Shown here piece after piece: positions 17,078 to 27,019 of a stretch of DNA of 64,000 nt. The position numbers and the translations under genes were made by a program. How positions within the stretch are numbered: position 1 is the first letter of the stretch; the number at the start of each line of letters is the position of its first letter. Origin of the DNA: Pseudomonas pergaminensis (GTDB taxonomy: Bacteria > Pseudomonadota > Gammaproteobacteria > Pseudomonadales > Pseudomonadaceae); assembly GCF_024112395.2 (NCBI RefSeq), contig NZ_CP078013.2, forward strand, positions 1,674,001 through 1,738,000. Reading direction: 5' to 3'. Under the pieces are notes generated by a model. The model was not told the origin of the DNA and did no database searches. It saw nothing but the letters and a program-made list of their open reading frames with translations.

Positions 17078-17983
17078 ATGGATCGTCTTCAAGCAATGCG
17101 CGTGTTTGTCACGGTGGTGGACCTGGGCAGCCAGTCCGCCGCGGCCGATCATCTGGACCTCTCGCGCCCAGTGGTGTCACGCTACTTGGCCGAGCTGGAA
17201 GACTGGGTCGGCGCGCGCTTGCTGCACCGCACCACGCGCAAGCTGAGCCTCACGGCGGCGGGGATTGAAACGCTGCCACGCTGTCGGCAAATGCTGGAAC
17301 TGAGCTGCGATATGCAGGCCGCCGTCAGCGAGCCCGATGACGCGCCACGGGGTCTGCTGCGCCTGAGTGTCAGCACCTCGTTCGGCCAGGCGCAATTGGC
17401 CGAGGCCATCGCTGAGTACGTCAGGCGCTACCCGTTGGTGACCGTTGACCTGCAAATGCTCGACCGCACCGTGAACCTGGTGGATGAGCGCATCGACCTG
17501 GCCATCCGTACCAGCAACGACCTGGACCCCAACCTCATTGCCCGACGCCTCACCGTTTGTCGCTCCGTGGTGTGCGCCTCGCAGGCCTATTTACAGGCCC
17601 ATCCGGCGCCGCAGAAAGTCGAAGACCTCGCAGGGCATAACTGCCTCACCCATTCCTACTTCGGCAAAAGCCTGTGGCATTTCGAAGAAGGCGGCGAGCA
17701 CGTCTCGGTGCCCATCAACGGCAACATCACCTCCAACGAAGCCAGCACCTTGCTGCGCGTGACGCTGGCCGGGGCCGGGGTGTCGATGCTGCCCAGCTAC
17801 CAGGCCGGCGATTACATCCGACGCGGCGAACTGGTCCGCCTGCTGCCCGAGGCCGAGCCCCGGCAGATGAACATCTACGCCGTGTACGCCTCGCGCAAGC
17901 ACATGCCTTCGGCGCTGCGCAGCCTGTTGGATTTCCTGGTGCTGAGGTTCCCGGAAGAGCCCGCGTGGGACGTCGGTCTCTAG
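17078..17983 (+). CDS. LysR-family transcriptional regulator
   Basis: 301 residues. The N terminus MDRLQAMRVFVTVVDLGSQS and the run VVSRYLAELEDWVGARLLHR are the DNA-binding domain of the large proteobacterial CrgA/DmlR-like branch; the effector domain has the usual VDLVDERIDLAIR-type segment (NLVDERIDLAIR). It diverges from the MBL-fold gene over a 104-base gap and probably controls it together with the oxidoreductase. Confidence 0.88.
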   Translation: MDRLQAMRVFVTVVDLGSQSAAADHLDLSRPVVSRYLAELEDWVGARLLHRTTRKLSLTAAGIETLPRCRQMLELSCDMQAAVSEPDDAPRGLLRLSVSTSFGQAQLAEAIAEYVRRYPLVTVDLQMLDRTVNLVDERIDLAIRTSNDLDPNLIARRLTVCRSVVCASQAYLQAHPAPQKVEDLAGHNCLTHSYFGKSLWHFEEGGEHVSVPINGNITSNEASTLLRVTLAGAGVSMLPSYQAGDYIRRGELVRLLPEAEPRQMNIYAVYASRKHMPSALRSLLDFLVLRFPEEPAWDVGL

Positions 17984-18083
17984 GCCGATATAAAGAGGTT
18001 GAATGTCGCCCGATAATGGCAACTTGGCGCTGTTGACCTATGCTTTGAATAGCACCGTGTAGATCCGCTCAGAGGTCTGTGCC

Positions 18084-18260
18084 ATGAGCATTAAAACCAG
18101 AAAGTACCTGATGATTGTCAGCCTGTGCGCCATCGCCAGCGCGCTTTACGGGACCGCCGCCTACCGCGTGGAGCAGACCCGTATGCAGCCAACCTTTGCG
18201 ATCAGCTGCCATCAGGATCAATGCGTTCCCCATACCGGCAGCTTCAGCGCTTTGCGTTAA
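18084..18260 (+). CDS. Small membrane-anchored or exported protein
   Basis: 58 residues starting MSIKTRKYLMIVSLCAIASA, with a basic N terminus and one hydrophobic helix followed by a polar tail that contains two cysteines (SCHQDQCVPH). The tail could lie in the periplasm with a disulphide. AGAGGTCTGTGCC precedes the ATG. It sits between the LysR gene and the convergent pobR. No family recognised; the reading frame is short, but codon use and the TM pattern look genuine. Confidence 0.55.
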   Translation: MSIKTRKYLMIVSLCAIASALYGTAAYRVEQTRMQPTFAISCHQDQCVPHTGSFSALR

Positions 18261-18304
18261 AAGCGGACAGCCGGGCATCTGAATGTGGGAGCGGGCTTCC
18301 ACAC

Positions 18305-19183
18305 TCAATTGGGTGGTGTTTCGGTTTTCAGTTGCTCGCGAAACGCCTTCGGTGAGAACCCGACCCGGCGACGGAACAGTCGAGAGAAGTTGGTCGGGTC
18401 GGAAAAACCTAACACCTCCGACATTTCATTGATGGTCATGCTGGTGTAGGTCAGCAAGCGCTTGGCCTCCAGCAGTTGGCGATCGTGCATGATCTGCAGC
18501 GCAGGCTGCCCACCCAATTCCCGACACGTGCCGTTCAGGTGAGAGACCGAGATGCCCAGTTTGTGGGCCAGGTCTTCGATCTTCGGGTGTTCGCGGTAAT
18601 GCTGCTCGACCAACTGGGTAAAGCGTCGAAAGTACTCGCGCCCCCTCGGCGCCCGTGGGTGGCGACGCTGGATGGCCTGGCGGCTGATCCACACCAGCAG
18701 CACGCTGACCAGTGCATGCATCATCATGTCCCGTGCCGGCTGTTCGTCGGCGTATTCATCCTGCAGGCGCGCGAACTGGCTGTTCAGGTAGTCACTGTCC
18801 TTGCCCGCCGGGTAGTTGCCCAGCGCCTGCAAGCCGTCCACCGTGGTGCCCAGCTGGGTTTGCAAGTGGCTGACCAGTGGCGCGGCGAGCGTCACCACGT
18901 AGCCTTCGACGTCCTCGGAAAAACGAAACCCGTGCACACACAGCGGCGGCAATACCTGCAATGTCGCTTCGTTCAGGGTGGAGCGCTGGCCTTCGATTTC
19001 CAACTCTGCCTGGCCTTTGTGCACATACAGCAATTGGCACAGGTCCGCGTGCCGGTGGGGCTGGATTTCCCACTGGTATTCCCGACTGCGCCGGGAAATG
19101 GTTTCACAGTGCAACAAATCGGGGGTCGGCCATTGCTGGTTTTCCCCGTAAAGCTTGAAGACCGGAATCGCGGTTTTGGTCAT
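18305..19183 (-). CDS. pobR: AraC-family activator of pobA
   Basis: 292 residues. The N terminus is a cupin-type sensing domain (EIQPHRHADLCQLLYVHKG), and the C-terminal AraC domain has two helix-turn-helices (EDLAHKLGISVSHLNGTCRE and the NEMSEVLGFSDPTNFSRLFRRR region). It is transcribed divergently from the 4-hydroxybenzoate hydroxylase gene. In Pseudomonas this arrangement is PobR, which switches on pobA in response to 4-hydroxybenzoate. The identification rests on family plus position. Confidence 0.85.
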   Translation of the reverse strand: MTKTAIPVFKLYGENQQWPTPDLLHCETISRRSREYQWEIQPHRHADLCQLLYVHKGQAELEIEGQRSTLNEATLQVLPPLCVHGFRFSEDVEGYVVTLAAPLVSHLQTQLGTTVDGLQALGNYPAGKDSDYLNSQFARLQDEYADEQPARDMMMHALVSVLLVWISRQAIQRRHPRAPRGREYFRRFTQLVEQHYREHPKIEDLAHKLGISVSHLNGTCRELGGQPALQIMHDRQLLEAKRLLTYTSMTINEMSEVLGFSDPTNFSRLFRRRVGFSPKAFREQLKTETPPN

Positions 19184-19256
19184 GGTTTCAATCCGATACC
19201 CAGGAGAGTGGTGCGGTAATCGCCCCGATTGGCAAAAAGCGCAGGCTTTGGCTCAG

Positions 19257-20557
<1,301 letters not shown>

Positions 20558-20623
20558 CCTGCTATCGTATCGAGCATTCCCGTGGGCCGCCTTTTCCCGC
20601 GGGCCCTGCTCGAAGGTTCTGCC

Positions 20624-22141
20624 GTGACGCACCTTAACCCGCCCGTTCCGCCGCTGCCTGCTGTGCGCAGCATCCTCGCCTCACTGATGATGGCGATCTT
20701 CCTGGGGGCCCTGGACCAGACCATTGTCGCCGTGTCCATGCCCGCTATCTCCGCCCAGTTCCATGACGTCAACCTGCTGGCCTGGGTCATCTCCGGCTAC
20801 ATGGTGGCGATGACCGTGGCGGTGCCGATCTACGGCAAGCTCGGCGACCTCTACGGGCGGCGGCCGATGATGCTGATCGGCATGGGCCTGTTCACCCTGG
20901 CCTCGCTGTTCTGCGGCATGGCGCAAAGCATGGAGCAACTGGTGCTGGCGCGGATCCTCCAGGGCATCGGCGCCGGCGGCATGATCTCGGTGAGCCAGGC
21001 GATCATCGGCGACATCATCCCGCCCCGCGAACGCGGGCGCTACCAGGGCTATTTCAGCAGCATGTACGCGGTGGCCAGCGTCGCCGGGCCGGTGCTCGGC
21101 GGCTACATGACCGAGTACCTGTCGTGGCGCTGGGTGTTCCTGATCAACCTGCCCTTGGGCGCCGGCGCCTGGTACGTGGCCCATCGCACCCTGGTCGGGC
21201 TGCCGGTACCGCAGCGCAAGCCGATCATCGATTACCTCGGCACCGTGCTCATGATCATCGGCCTGACCGCCTTGCTGTTGGGCATCACCGAAATCGGCCA
21301 GGGCCACCCTTGGCGTGACGACGAAGTGCTGGGGCTGTTGCTGGCTGCTCTGGTGGCGTTGACGTTATTCGTGTGGCACGAGCGCCGCGCACGCGAGCCG
21401 CTGCTGCCGATGCACCTGTTCGCCAACCGCAGTGCGGTGTTGTGCTGGTGCACGATCTTTTTCACCAGTTTCCAGGCGATTTCCCTGACGGTACTGATGC
21501 CCTTGCGTTATCAGACCGTGACCGGCTCCGGGGCCGACAGCGCGGCCCTGCACCTGCTGCCGCTGGCCATGGGCTTGCCGATGGGCGCCTATTTTGCCGG
21601 ACGCATGACGTCGGTGACCGGGCGCTATAAACCGATGATCCTCAGCGGTGCGCTGCTGAGCCCCTTCGCGATCCTCGGCATGGCCCTGAGCGCGCCCCAG
21701 GCAGTGGGGCTGACGGCGATGTTCATGCTGCTGTGCGGGATCGCCGCCGGCATGCAATTCCCCACTTCGTTGGTGGGCACACAAAACTCGGTGGACCAGC
21801 GCGACATCGGCGTCGCCACCAGCACCACCAACCTGTTCCGCTCCCTTGGTGGAGCAGTAGGGGTAGCGTGCATGTCGGCGCTGCTGCTGGCGCTGCTGCA
21901 GGACTCCAGCTTCGCCCACCTGGCCAGCGGTGCACCTTTGGCGGAAGGCACCTCCGGCAACGTACTGCTCGACGGCCTCAACGCCGCCCCCGGCCCGGCG
22001 CAAGACGCCCTGCGCGCAGAACTGGCAGTGACGTTCAGGCATTTGCTGATGGTGAGCGCAGCAGTGTCCCTGCTGGGCCTCGCAGCGGCAATCGCAATGC
22101 CGAACCGAGTGCTGCGCGGCCGTGAGGACAAGGCTAAATAA
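20624..22141 (+). CDS. DHA2-family (EmrB/QacA-type) multidrug efflux MFS protein
   Basis: 505 residues from a GTG at 20624, preferred over 20582 because GAAGG lies seven bases upstream. Fourteen hydrophobic segments and the motif LGALDQTIVAVSMPAI (helix 1, Asp conserved in DHA2 exporters) and GDLYGRRPMM (loop 2-3) identify the family. It starts 66 bases after pobA on the same strand and may be co-transcribed, perhaps exporting aromatic compounds. It ends at the right-hand large repeat. Confidence 0.88.
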   Translation: MTHLNPPVPPLPAVRSILASLMMAIFLGALDQTIVAVSMPAISAQFHDVNLLAWVISGYMVAMTVAVPIYGKLGDLYGRRPMMLIGMGLFTLASLFCGMAQSMEQLVLARILQGIGAGGMISVSQAIIGDIIPPRERGRYQGYFSSMYAVASVAGPVLGGYMTEYLSWRWVFLINLPLGAGAWYVAHRTLVGLPVPQRKPIIDYLGTVLMIIGLTALLLGITEIGQGHPWRDDEVLGLLLAALVALTLFVWHERRAREPLLPMHLFANRSAVLCWCTIFFTSFQAISLTVLMPLRYQTVTGSGADSAALHLLPLAMGLPMGAYFAGRMTSVTGRYKPMILSGALLSPFAILGMALSAPQAVGLTAMFMLLCGIAAGMQFPTSLVGTQNSVDQRDIGVATSTTNLFRSLGGAVGVACMSALLLALLQDSSFAHLASGAPLAEGTSGNVLLDGLNAAPGPAQDALRAELAVTFRHLLMVSAAVSLLGLAAAIAMPNRVLRGREDKAK

Positions 22142-22179
22142 CTGCAGGAACACTAAACAGCCACCAACGCAACCGTACC

Positions 22180-22555
22180 CACGATGCGAAGCGAGCCGCC
22201 CTTGATCTTGATCTTGATATTGATCTTGATCTTGATCTTGATATTGATCTTGATCTTGATCTCGCTCTTGATCTCAGGCACCCCGTCAAACACGCTGGCC
22301 GGAATTCGACAGGGATTTGGGGGGTAAACCGGCAGGGATGCCGGTTTAGCCGCCCCGCGCCATGGATGGCGCGTGGCGGCGGCCCCCCAAATACCTGTCG
22401 GATTACGGGCACACCGAGCCTAGGCGAGGTGCCGAGTGTTGGGGCAAGAGCCCTTTGCTTACTTTGGGGCTTTTCCAAAGTGAGCCGCCGTAAGGGCGGA
22501 ACCCATATCAGCCGTTACCTGAATAACGGATATGTACTCGGTCTGATCCAACATC
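22180..22555 (-). repeat. Large structured intergenic repeat, right copy (inverted relative to 10966-11325)
   Basis: Reverse complement of the left copy, with the microsatellite facing inwards and the REP array outwards. The best-preserved stretch is 22281-22450. Together the two copies form a long inverted repeat around the 11-kb block from the aldehyde dehydrogenase gene to the DHA2 gene. No convincing coding frame lies inside. Confidence 0.9.
22202..22261 (-). repeat. Hexanucleotide microsatellite (TTGATC), right copy
   Basis: Ten contiguous units, of which the third and seventh read TTGATA. It mirrors the GATCAA run of the left copy, which has five perfect units. Confidence 0.93.
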
Positions 22556-22765
22556 CTGGTCGGCTGTCAGGCCGCCTTCGCAGGCAAGCCAGCTCCCACA
22601 TTTTTGAATCGCGGGGGTGACAGTTAGATTGTGGTTGGCTGTCAGGCCGTTTTCGCAGGCAGGCCAGCTCCCACATTTTTGAATCGCAGGGGTGGCAGTT
22701 AGATAGTGGTTGGCTGTCAGGCCGTCTTTGCAGGCAAGCCAGCTCCCACATTTGGATCGGGGGGG
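22556..22765 (-). repeat. Tandem array of three ~74-bp REP-type units
   Basis: Same unit as at 10248-10965 but on the other strand (core GCAGGCAAGCCAGCTCCCAC), with three copies instead of ten. The last unit is cut short before a run of eight or nine G. Confidence 0.9.
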
Positions 22766-22821
22766 GTTACAGCGAAATTGGGGGAGCACCCCCCCACAAA
22801 CCATCGCATTTCAATACCCCA

Positions 22822-23661
22822 TCAAGGGCTGTAATACCCCACCGCAACCATGAAATGCCCCGCCTTGCGCACATACGCATGCTTATTCTCAACCTTATCG
22901 GTCACCGGGTTCTTCCAACGGTACTTGTATTCCCCCTGATCCTGCTCCGCCATCAGCTTGAGAATCGGCTCCCCAACCGGCCTCCCGTCCGGGTCCTTGA
23001 TCTTGCTGAAGTCAGTGTTGACCAGCCGCAGATTAGTGCCGTGGGCCACATAGCGCTGGGTATCCAGGTCGACCACAAACACATAGAGATCATCCTGCAA
23101 GAATCCCCCCTGCAATGAGTTGATGGCCTTGAGCGTACCGGTTTCATCCTTGAGCAACGCGTTCACCGCCTTGTTGCGCAAGGCCCTGGCCTGTTCCGGC
23201 GTAGCCCGTGGCAAGTAATAACCCACCGCCAGGATGCGTTCGCCCACGCGCTGATAAAACACATGTTTATGCTCGACCTTGCCGTCGTTCCAGTTCTGCC
23301 AGCGGTAATCGGCCTGCTGGATGCCCTGGCCTTCCGGGCGCTTGAGTGCGTCCTTGAACGACTGGCGCAAATCCGGGCCCAGCACTTCAGACACATCGCG
23401 GCCGATCAAGGCGGAGGAGGGCCCGCCACTGGCCAGCAGCACGCCCTGGGTGTCGACCACAAACACATAGCGGTCGTGGTCGACGAATTCGCCCTGCCGG
23501 CTAAAAGCGGCAAAGGCCTTGTCGCCGTTGCTCTGGTAGTAAGCCAAGGCTTTTTCCAGCAGCGCCTTGGCCGCCTGCGCGTCCTCATCCTGAGTCGTCG
23601 CGGCGTGCACCTGGCTGAAACACAACAGCAGCAGCCAGCTGAGTCGGAGCAGTCCCTTCAT
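22822..23661 (-). CDS. Exported double Cache-domain protein
   Basis: 279 residues from the ATG at 23661, with a signal peptide (LLRLSWLLLLCFSQVHA). Two similar Cache modules follow, each with a YVFVVDTQG or YVFVVDLDTQ strand, a GRDVSEV or KDPDGRPVGE loop and a closing RILAVGYYLP or FMVAVGYYSP strand. Cache domains bind small ligands outside the cytoplasm. There is no kinase, GGDEF or chemoreceptor output domain, so it is a soluble periplasmic binding protein that must signal through a partner, or a scavenger. The stop is close to the right REP array. Confidence 0.82.
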   Translation of the reverse strand: MKGLLRLSWLLLLCFSQVHAATTQDEDAQAAKALLEKALAYYQSNGDKAFAAFSRQGEFVDHDRYVFVVDTQGVLLASGGPSSALIGRDVSEVLGPDLRQSFKDALKRPEGQGIQQADYRWQNWNDGKVEHKHVFYQRVGERILAVGYYLPRATPEQARALRNKAVNALLKDETGTLKAINSLQGGFLQDDLYVFVVDLDTQRYVAHGTNLRLVNTDFSKIKDPDGRPVGEPILKLMAEQDQGEYKYRWKNPVTDKVENKHAYVRKAGHFMVAVGYYSP

Positions 23662-23711
23662 GGCCCATCCCTCGTTATTGTTGGTGTGACCACAGCGTAG
23701 ACGGCCTTGGC

Positions 23712-24482
23712 TCAAGGCGCCGCCAGCCATTGGTTGACGATGCCGTCATACACCCCGGTGGCGACGCTCAGGTGCAACCATTGATCGACATAGCTCTTCC
23801 AGGCCACGTCATCACGCGGCAGCAAAAAGGCTTTTTCGCTGTACTGCATCTGCCGCTCCGGGTTGACCGCACACAGCCCGGGCTTGAGCTTCTGCTGGTA
23901 ACGCGCTTCGCTGGCGTCGGTGATCATCACGTCGGCCTTGCCCGACAGCAGTTCGTCGAAGATGGTCACGTTGTCGTGCAAACGGATTTGCGCCTGGCCC
24001 AGGTGGGCGCGGGCGAACACTTCGTTGGTGCCGCCTGCCGGTTCGATCACCCGCACCTGGGGCTGGTTGATCTGCTCGACGGTCTGGTAACGCTTCACAT
24101 CGTCGCACCGCACCAGTGGGATCTTGCCGTCGACGCCCAGGGACTGGCTGAAGAACGCCTTCTTCTGGCGTTCCAGGGACACCGAAATCCCGCCCACGGC
24201 GATGTCGCAGCGCTGGGCCAGGAAGTCCGGCATCAGGGTTTTCCAGGTGGTGGGCACCCATTGGATGGTGGCGCTGAGGCTCTTGGCCAGGGACTCGGCC
24301 ATGGCAATGTCGATGCCTTCATAGCGGCCGTCGGCGCGCAAGGCGGTGTAGGGCTTGTAGTCGCCGGTGGTGCAGACCGTGAGCGTGCCGCGCTTGAGCA
24401 CCTCGTCCAGGCGCGAAGGGGCGGTGTCGGCCAGGGCGCTGGTTGCCAGGCCGAGTACACACAGGGCGAAAGGAACTTTCAT
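23712..24482 (-). CDS. pheC: Periplasmic cyclohexadienyl dehydratase-like protein
   Basis: 256 residues from the ATG at 24482, with a signal peptide (VPFALCVLGLATSALA). The fold is that of amino-acid-binding proteins. The details follow PheC: SRLDEVLKRGTLTVCTTGDYKPYT, DIAVGGISVSLERQKKAFFS, PAGGTNEVFARAHLG, and EKAFLLPRDDVAWKSYVDQW (each quoted in part). PheC converts prephenate or arogenate to phenylpyruvate or phenylalanine in the periplasm. A plain amino-acid ABC binding protein is the alternative, but no permease or ATPase gene is near. It lies 50 bases downstream of the Cache gene's start, on the same strand. Confidence 0.68.
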   Translation of the reverse strand: MKVPFALCVLGLATSALADTAPSRLDEVLKRGTLTVCTTGDYKPYTALRADGRYEGIDIAMAESLAKSLSATIQWVPTTWKTLMPDFLAQRCDIAVGGISVSLERQKKAFFSQSLGVDGKIPLVRCDDVKRYQTVEQINQPQVRVIEPAGGTNEVFARAHLGQAQIRLHDNVTIFDELLSGKADVMITDASEARYQQKLKPGLCAVNPERQMQYSEKAFLLPRDDVAWKSYVDQWLHLSVATGVYDGIVNQWLAAP

Positions 24483-24825
24483 GCGGTCGAGTCCTTGGGG
24501 CATGGGCTGGGCGCTCATTATTTCCAGCACTGGGCCAGGTGGCAAGGCGCGGTAAATGTTTAGCCAGGTTGCAACCAAACTCCGTCAACCCTGAATTTAA
24601 CCACCTATGCAGGCGTGTGACGCTGGCGTTTATCTCTAGCACTGTGATTACCGCATGGACGGCTCCTCCGACACCCACCCCGCGACACTGCCGTCCGATC
24701 TCGCGTTCTGGGCCCTGTTCCACTGCCGACACGCACGCCCACCAGACACCTCATTCCTACGTTGATCCATCCCCAGGATGGCGCGCACCTGTGCGCCTGC
24801 CCGACACATACGTATGAGAATGCCC
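24483..24825. other. Divergent intergenic region, no gene seen
   Basis: 343 bases between the pheC-like gene and the glutamine synthetase-family gene. It must hold both promoters. I see no RNA gene, strong hairpin or repeat, and the short frames have no ribosome sites. Confidence 0.5.
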
Positions 24826-26196
24826 ATGAGTGTTTTTGCCTGCCTGCACGAAGCCCAGTCTTTTCTCGAACAGCATCCGGACATCGAGATGTTCGAGCTG
24901 TTTATCCTCGACAACAACGGCGTACCACGCGGCAAGTTGCTGCACCGCGATGAACTGCTGGCGGTGTATGCAAGCGGCCGCCCCTTGCCCAGTACTATCC
25001 TGGGGCTGACCATCAACGGCGACGACGTGGAAAACTCGGGTCTGGTCTGGGAGGTGGGTGACATCGACTGCCGCGCTTACCCGATCAGCGGCAGTTTGCA
25101 ACGCATGCCGTGGCGGTTGATCCCCACCGCTGCGGTGCAAGTCAGCATGCACCCCACCGAAGGCTTGCCCGCCACCGTGGCCGACCCCCGGCATTTGCTC
25201 GCCAAGGTGATCGATGGCCTCAAGGCCGACGGTTATTACCCGGTGATGGCGGCAGAGCTGGAGTTCTACCTGCTCGACCAGAAGCCCGACGGCAATGGCC
25301 GCCCGCAACCGGCGCGCGATGTGGATGGCGGGCGCCCACGCTCGACCCAGGTCTACGGTCTGCGTGAGCTGGAGCAGATCGAACCCTTCCTTGCCGACCT
25401 CTACAGCGCCTGCAAACTGCAGGGCATTCCTGCGCGCACGGCGATTTCCGAATACGCGCCGGGCCAAGTGGAAATCACCCTGGAGCATCGCACCGACGCT
25501 CTGCAAGCCATGGACGAAGCCGTGCGCTACAAGCGGCTGGTCAAGGGCGTGGCGCATAAACACGGGATGACCGCCTGCTTCATGGCCAAGCCGTTCGACG
25601 ACTTGGCGGGCACCGGCATGCACATGCACGTGAGCCTGGCGGATGCCGAGGGCAATAACCTGTTCGCCAGCGAGGCCACCGACGGCACGCCGCTGCTGCG
25701 CCAGGCGGTGGGCGGCATGCTCAGCACCTTGCTCGACTCGCTGCTGCTGTTCTGCCCCAACGCCAACTCCTACCGTCGGTTCCAGACCAACAGCTACGCA
25801 CCCCTGGCCGCCACCTGGGGTGTGGACAACCGCACCGTCAGCTTGCGCGTGCCGGGCGGTCCGGCCAACTCCCGGCATATCGAACATCGCATCTGCGGCG
25901 CCGACGCCAATCCTTACCTGGCCGCCGCCGCGATCCTGGCCGGTATCCATCGCGGCATCCGTGAACAACGCGACCCCGGCGCTCCGGTTGAAGGCAATGG
26001 CTATGCCCAGGCCAAGGAGTTGCTGCCTACCGACTGGTTGACCACCCTGCGCGCCCTGGAAGGGTCGAGTTGGGCGCGGGACGCGTTCGGCAGTGAATTC
26101 CTGGGCGTGTACCTGGCCGTCAAGCGCGCCGAATTCCGCCAGTTCATGGGCGAAGTGGGCGAGCAGGATTGGCGCTGGTATCTGCACCAGGCGTGA
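24826..26196 (+). CDS. Glutamine synthetase-family ligase (gamma-glutamyl-amine type)
   Basis: 456 residues from the ATG at 24826; three earlier in-frame ATGs exist (24778, 24814, 24820) but this one gives the usual family N terminus. The beta-grasp domain comes first (FELFILDNNGVPRGKLL), then the catalytic domain with AAELEFYLLD, TAISEYAPGQVEITL, GTGMHMHVSL and RVPGGPANSRHIEHRICGAD (in part). This is the PuuA/SpuI/PauA branch that joins glutamate to a polyamine or other amine for breakdown, not the nitrogen-assimilating GlnA. The amine cannot be predicted. It stands alone, without other spu/pau genes. Confidence 0.85.
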   Translation: MSVFACLHEAQSFLEQHPDIEMFELFILDNNGVPRGKLLHRDELLAVYASGRPLPSTILGLTINGDDVENSGLVWEVGDIDCRAYPISGSLQRMPWRLIPTAAVQVSMHPTEGLPATVADPRHLLAKVIDGLKADGYYPVMAAELEFYLLDQKPDGNGRPQPARDVDGGRPRSTQVYGLRELEQIEPFLADLYSACKLQGIPARTAISEYAPGQVEITLEHRTDALQAMDEAVRYKRLVKGVAHKHGMTACFMAKPFDDLAGTGMHMHVSLADAEGNNLFASEATDGTPLLRQAVGGMLSTLLDSLLLFCPNANSYRRFQTNSYAPLAATWGVDNRTVSLRVPGGPANSRHIEHRICGADANPYLAAAAILAGIHRGIREQRDPGAPVEGNGYAQAKELLPTDWLTTLRALEGSSWARDAFGSEFLGVYLAVKRAEFRQFMGEVGEQDWRWYLHQA

Positions 26197-26297
26197 TCGG
26201 GGCTACGGCAGTGACGGCTTCGACCTTTTTTTGACATTGCAGTGGTTAAGCTGCGAATCAAGGTCATTCACTACCGTTCAACTCACCTGAGCCCGCG

Positions 26298-26897
26298 ATG
26301 TCGCCACAACCACCTTCTTCTATCGAGATCGAATACGCCGAGCGCTGTGACCGCGAGCACGCCAGGGTGTGCGGTGATACGCGCCCGCCGGGGTTGCGCC
26401 GGCGCCTGGCGTCGTGGCGCGACGAATGGTTGGTGCGCCAGGCCCTGAAAGTGGCCGGCGAACCTGGGCTGGTATTGGACCTGGCGTGCGGCTCGGGACG
26501 TTTCTGGCCGGTGCTGGCCGAGCACGTCAACCGTGTGATCCTGGCCTCGGACAATTCCCAGGACATGCTCGACCACGCCCGCACCCACCACCCGGCGTCG
26601 TTGCTCAAGCGCGTCAAGACGTTTCAGGGTTCGGCGTTTTCCATTGGCTTGTCGGCGAATGCGGTGGACTGCATTTTCTGCCTGGAATTGTTTCGCCATG
26701 TCCCCAGCAGCGAAGGGCGATTGGCCCTGTTGCGCGAGTTCCACCGGGTCAGCCGCGACACGGTGATTGTCTCCGTCAATGCGCGCACGGCCGTAGAAGA
26801 CGAGTTCCGCGGGGCCGGCTTCAAGGTCCTGCACCATCAGGAGTTCATGCCAGGCTCAAGCCTGTGGCGGGTCTACGTGCTGCGTAAGAGAGGATAA
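26298..26897 (+). CDS. Class I SAM-dependent methyltransferase
   Basis: 199 residues. Motif I is LVLDLACGSGRFWPVL (near residue 55), with ILASDNSQDMLDHA as the acidic strand-2 motif and AVDCIFCLELFRHV as the strand-4 region of UbiE/BioC-like methyltransferases. It follows the ligase gene after about 100 bases and precedes rnd. The substrate is unknown. Confidence 0.82.
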   Translation: MSPQPPSSIEIEYAERCDREHARVCGDTRPPGLRRRLASWRDEWLVRQALKVAGEPGLVLDLACGSGRFWPVLAEHVNRVILASDNSQDMLDHARTHHPASLLKRVKTFQGSAFSIGLSANAVDCIFCLELFRHVPSSEGRLALLREFHRVSRDTVIVSVNARTAVEDEFRGAGFKVLHHQEFMPGSSLWRVYVLRKRG

Positions 26898-27019
26898 CTC
26901 CCGCCTGTCGGACTATTCTTCATCTCCTGTCTGAGTTTTCATGGTCGCCTGTGCACTGCGGATGCTCGCTAGCCCCTTTCGCGATATATACTGCGCGCCA
27001 TTCTTCAAGGGAGAGCCGT

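Noticed and set aside
24757..26187. Long antisense frame (about 476 residues) opposite the glutamine synthetase-family gene
   Set aside because: Low-complexity shadow of a high-GC gene; the sense protein has intact catalytic motifs.
26240..26300. Attachment site or tRNA end near the methyltransferase
   Set aside because: No tRNA, integrase or direct repeats are found nearby.
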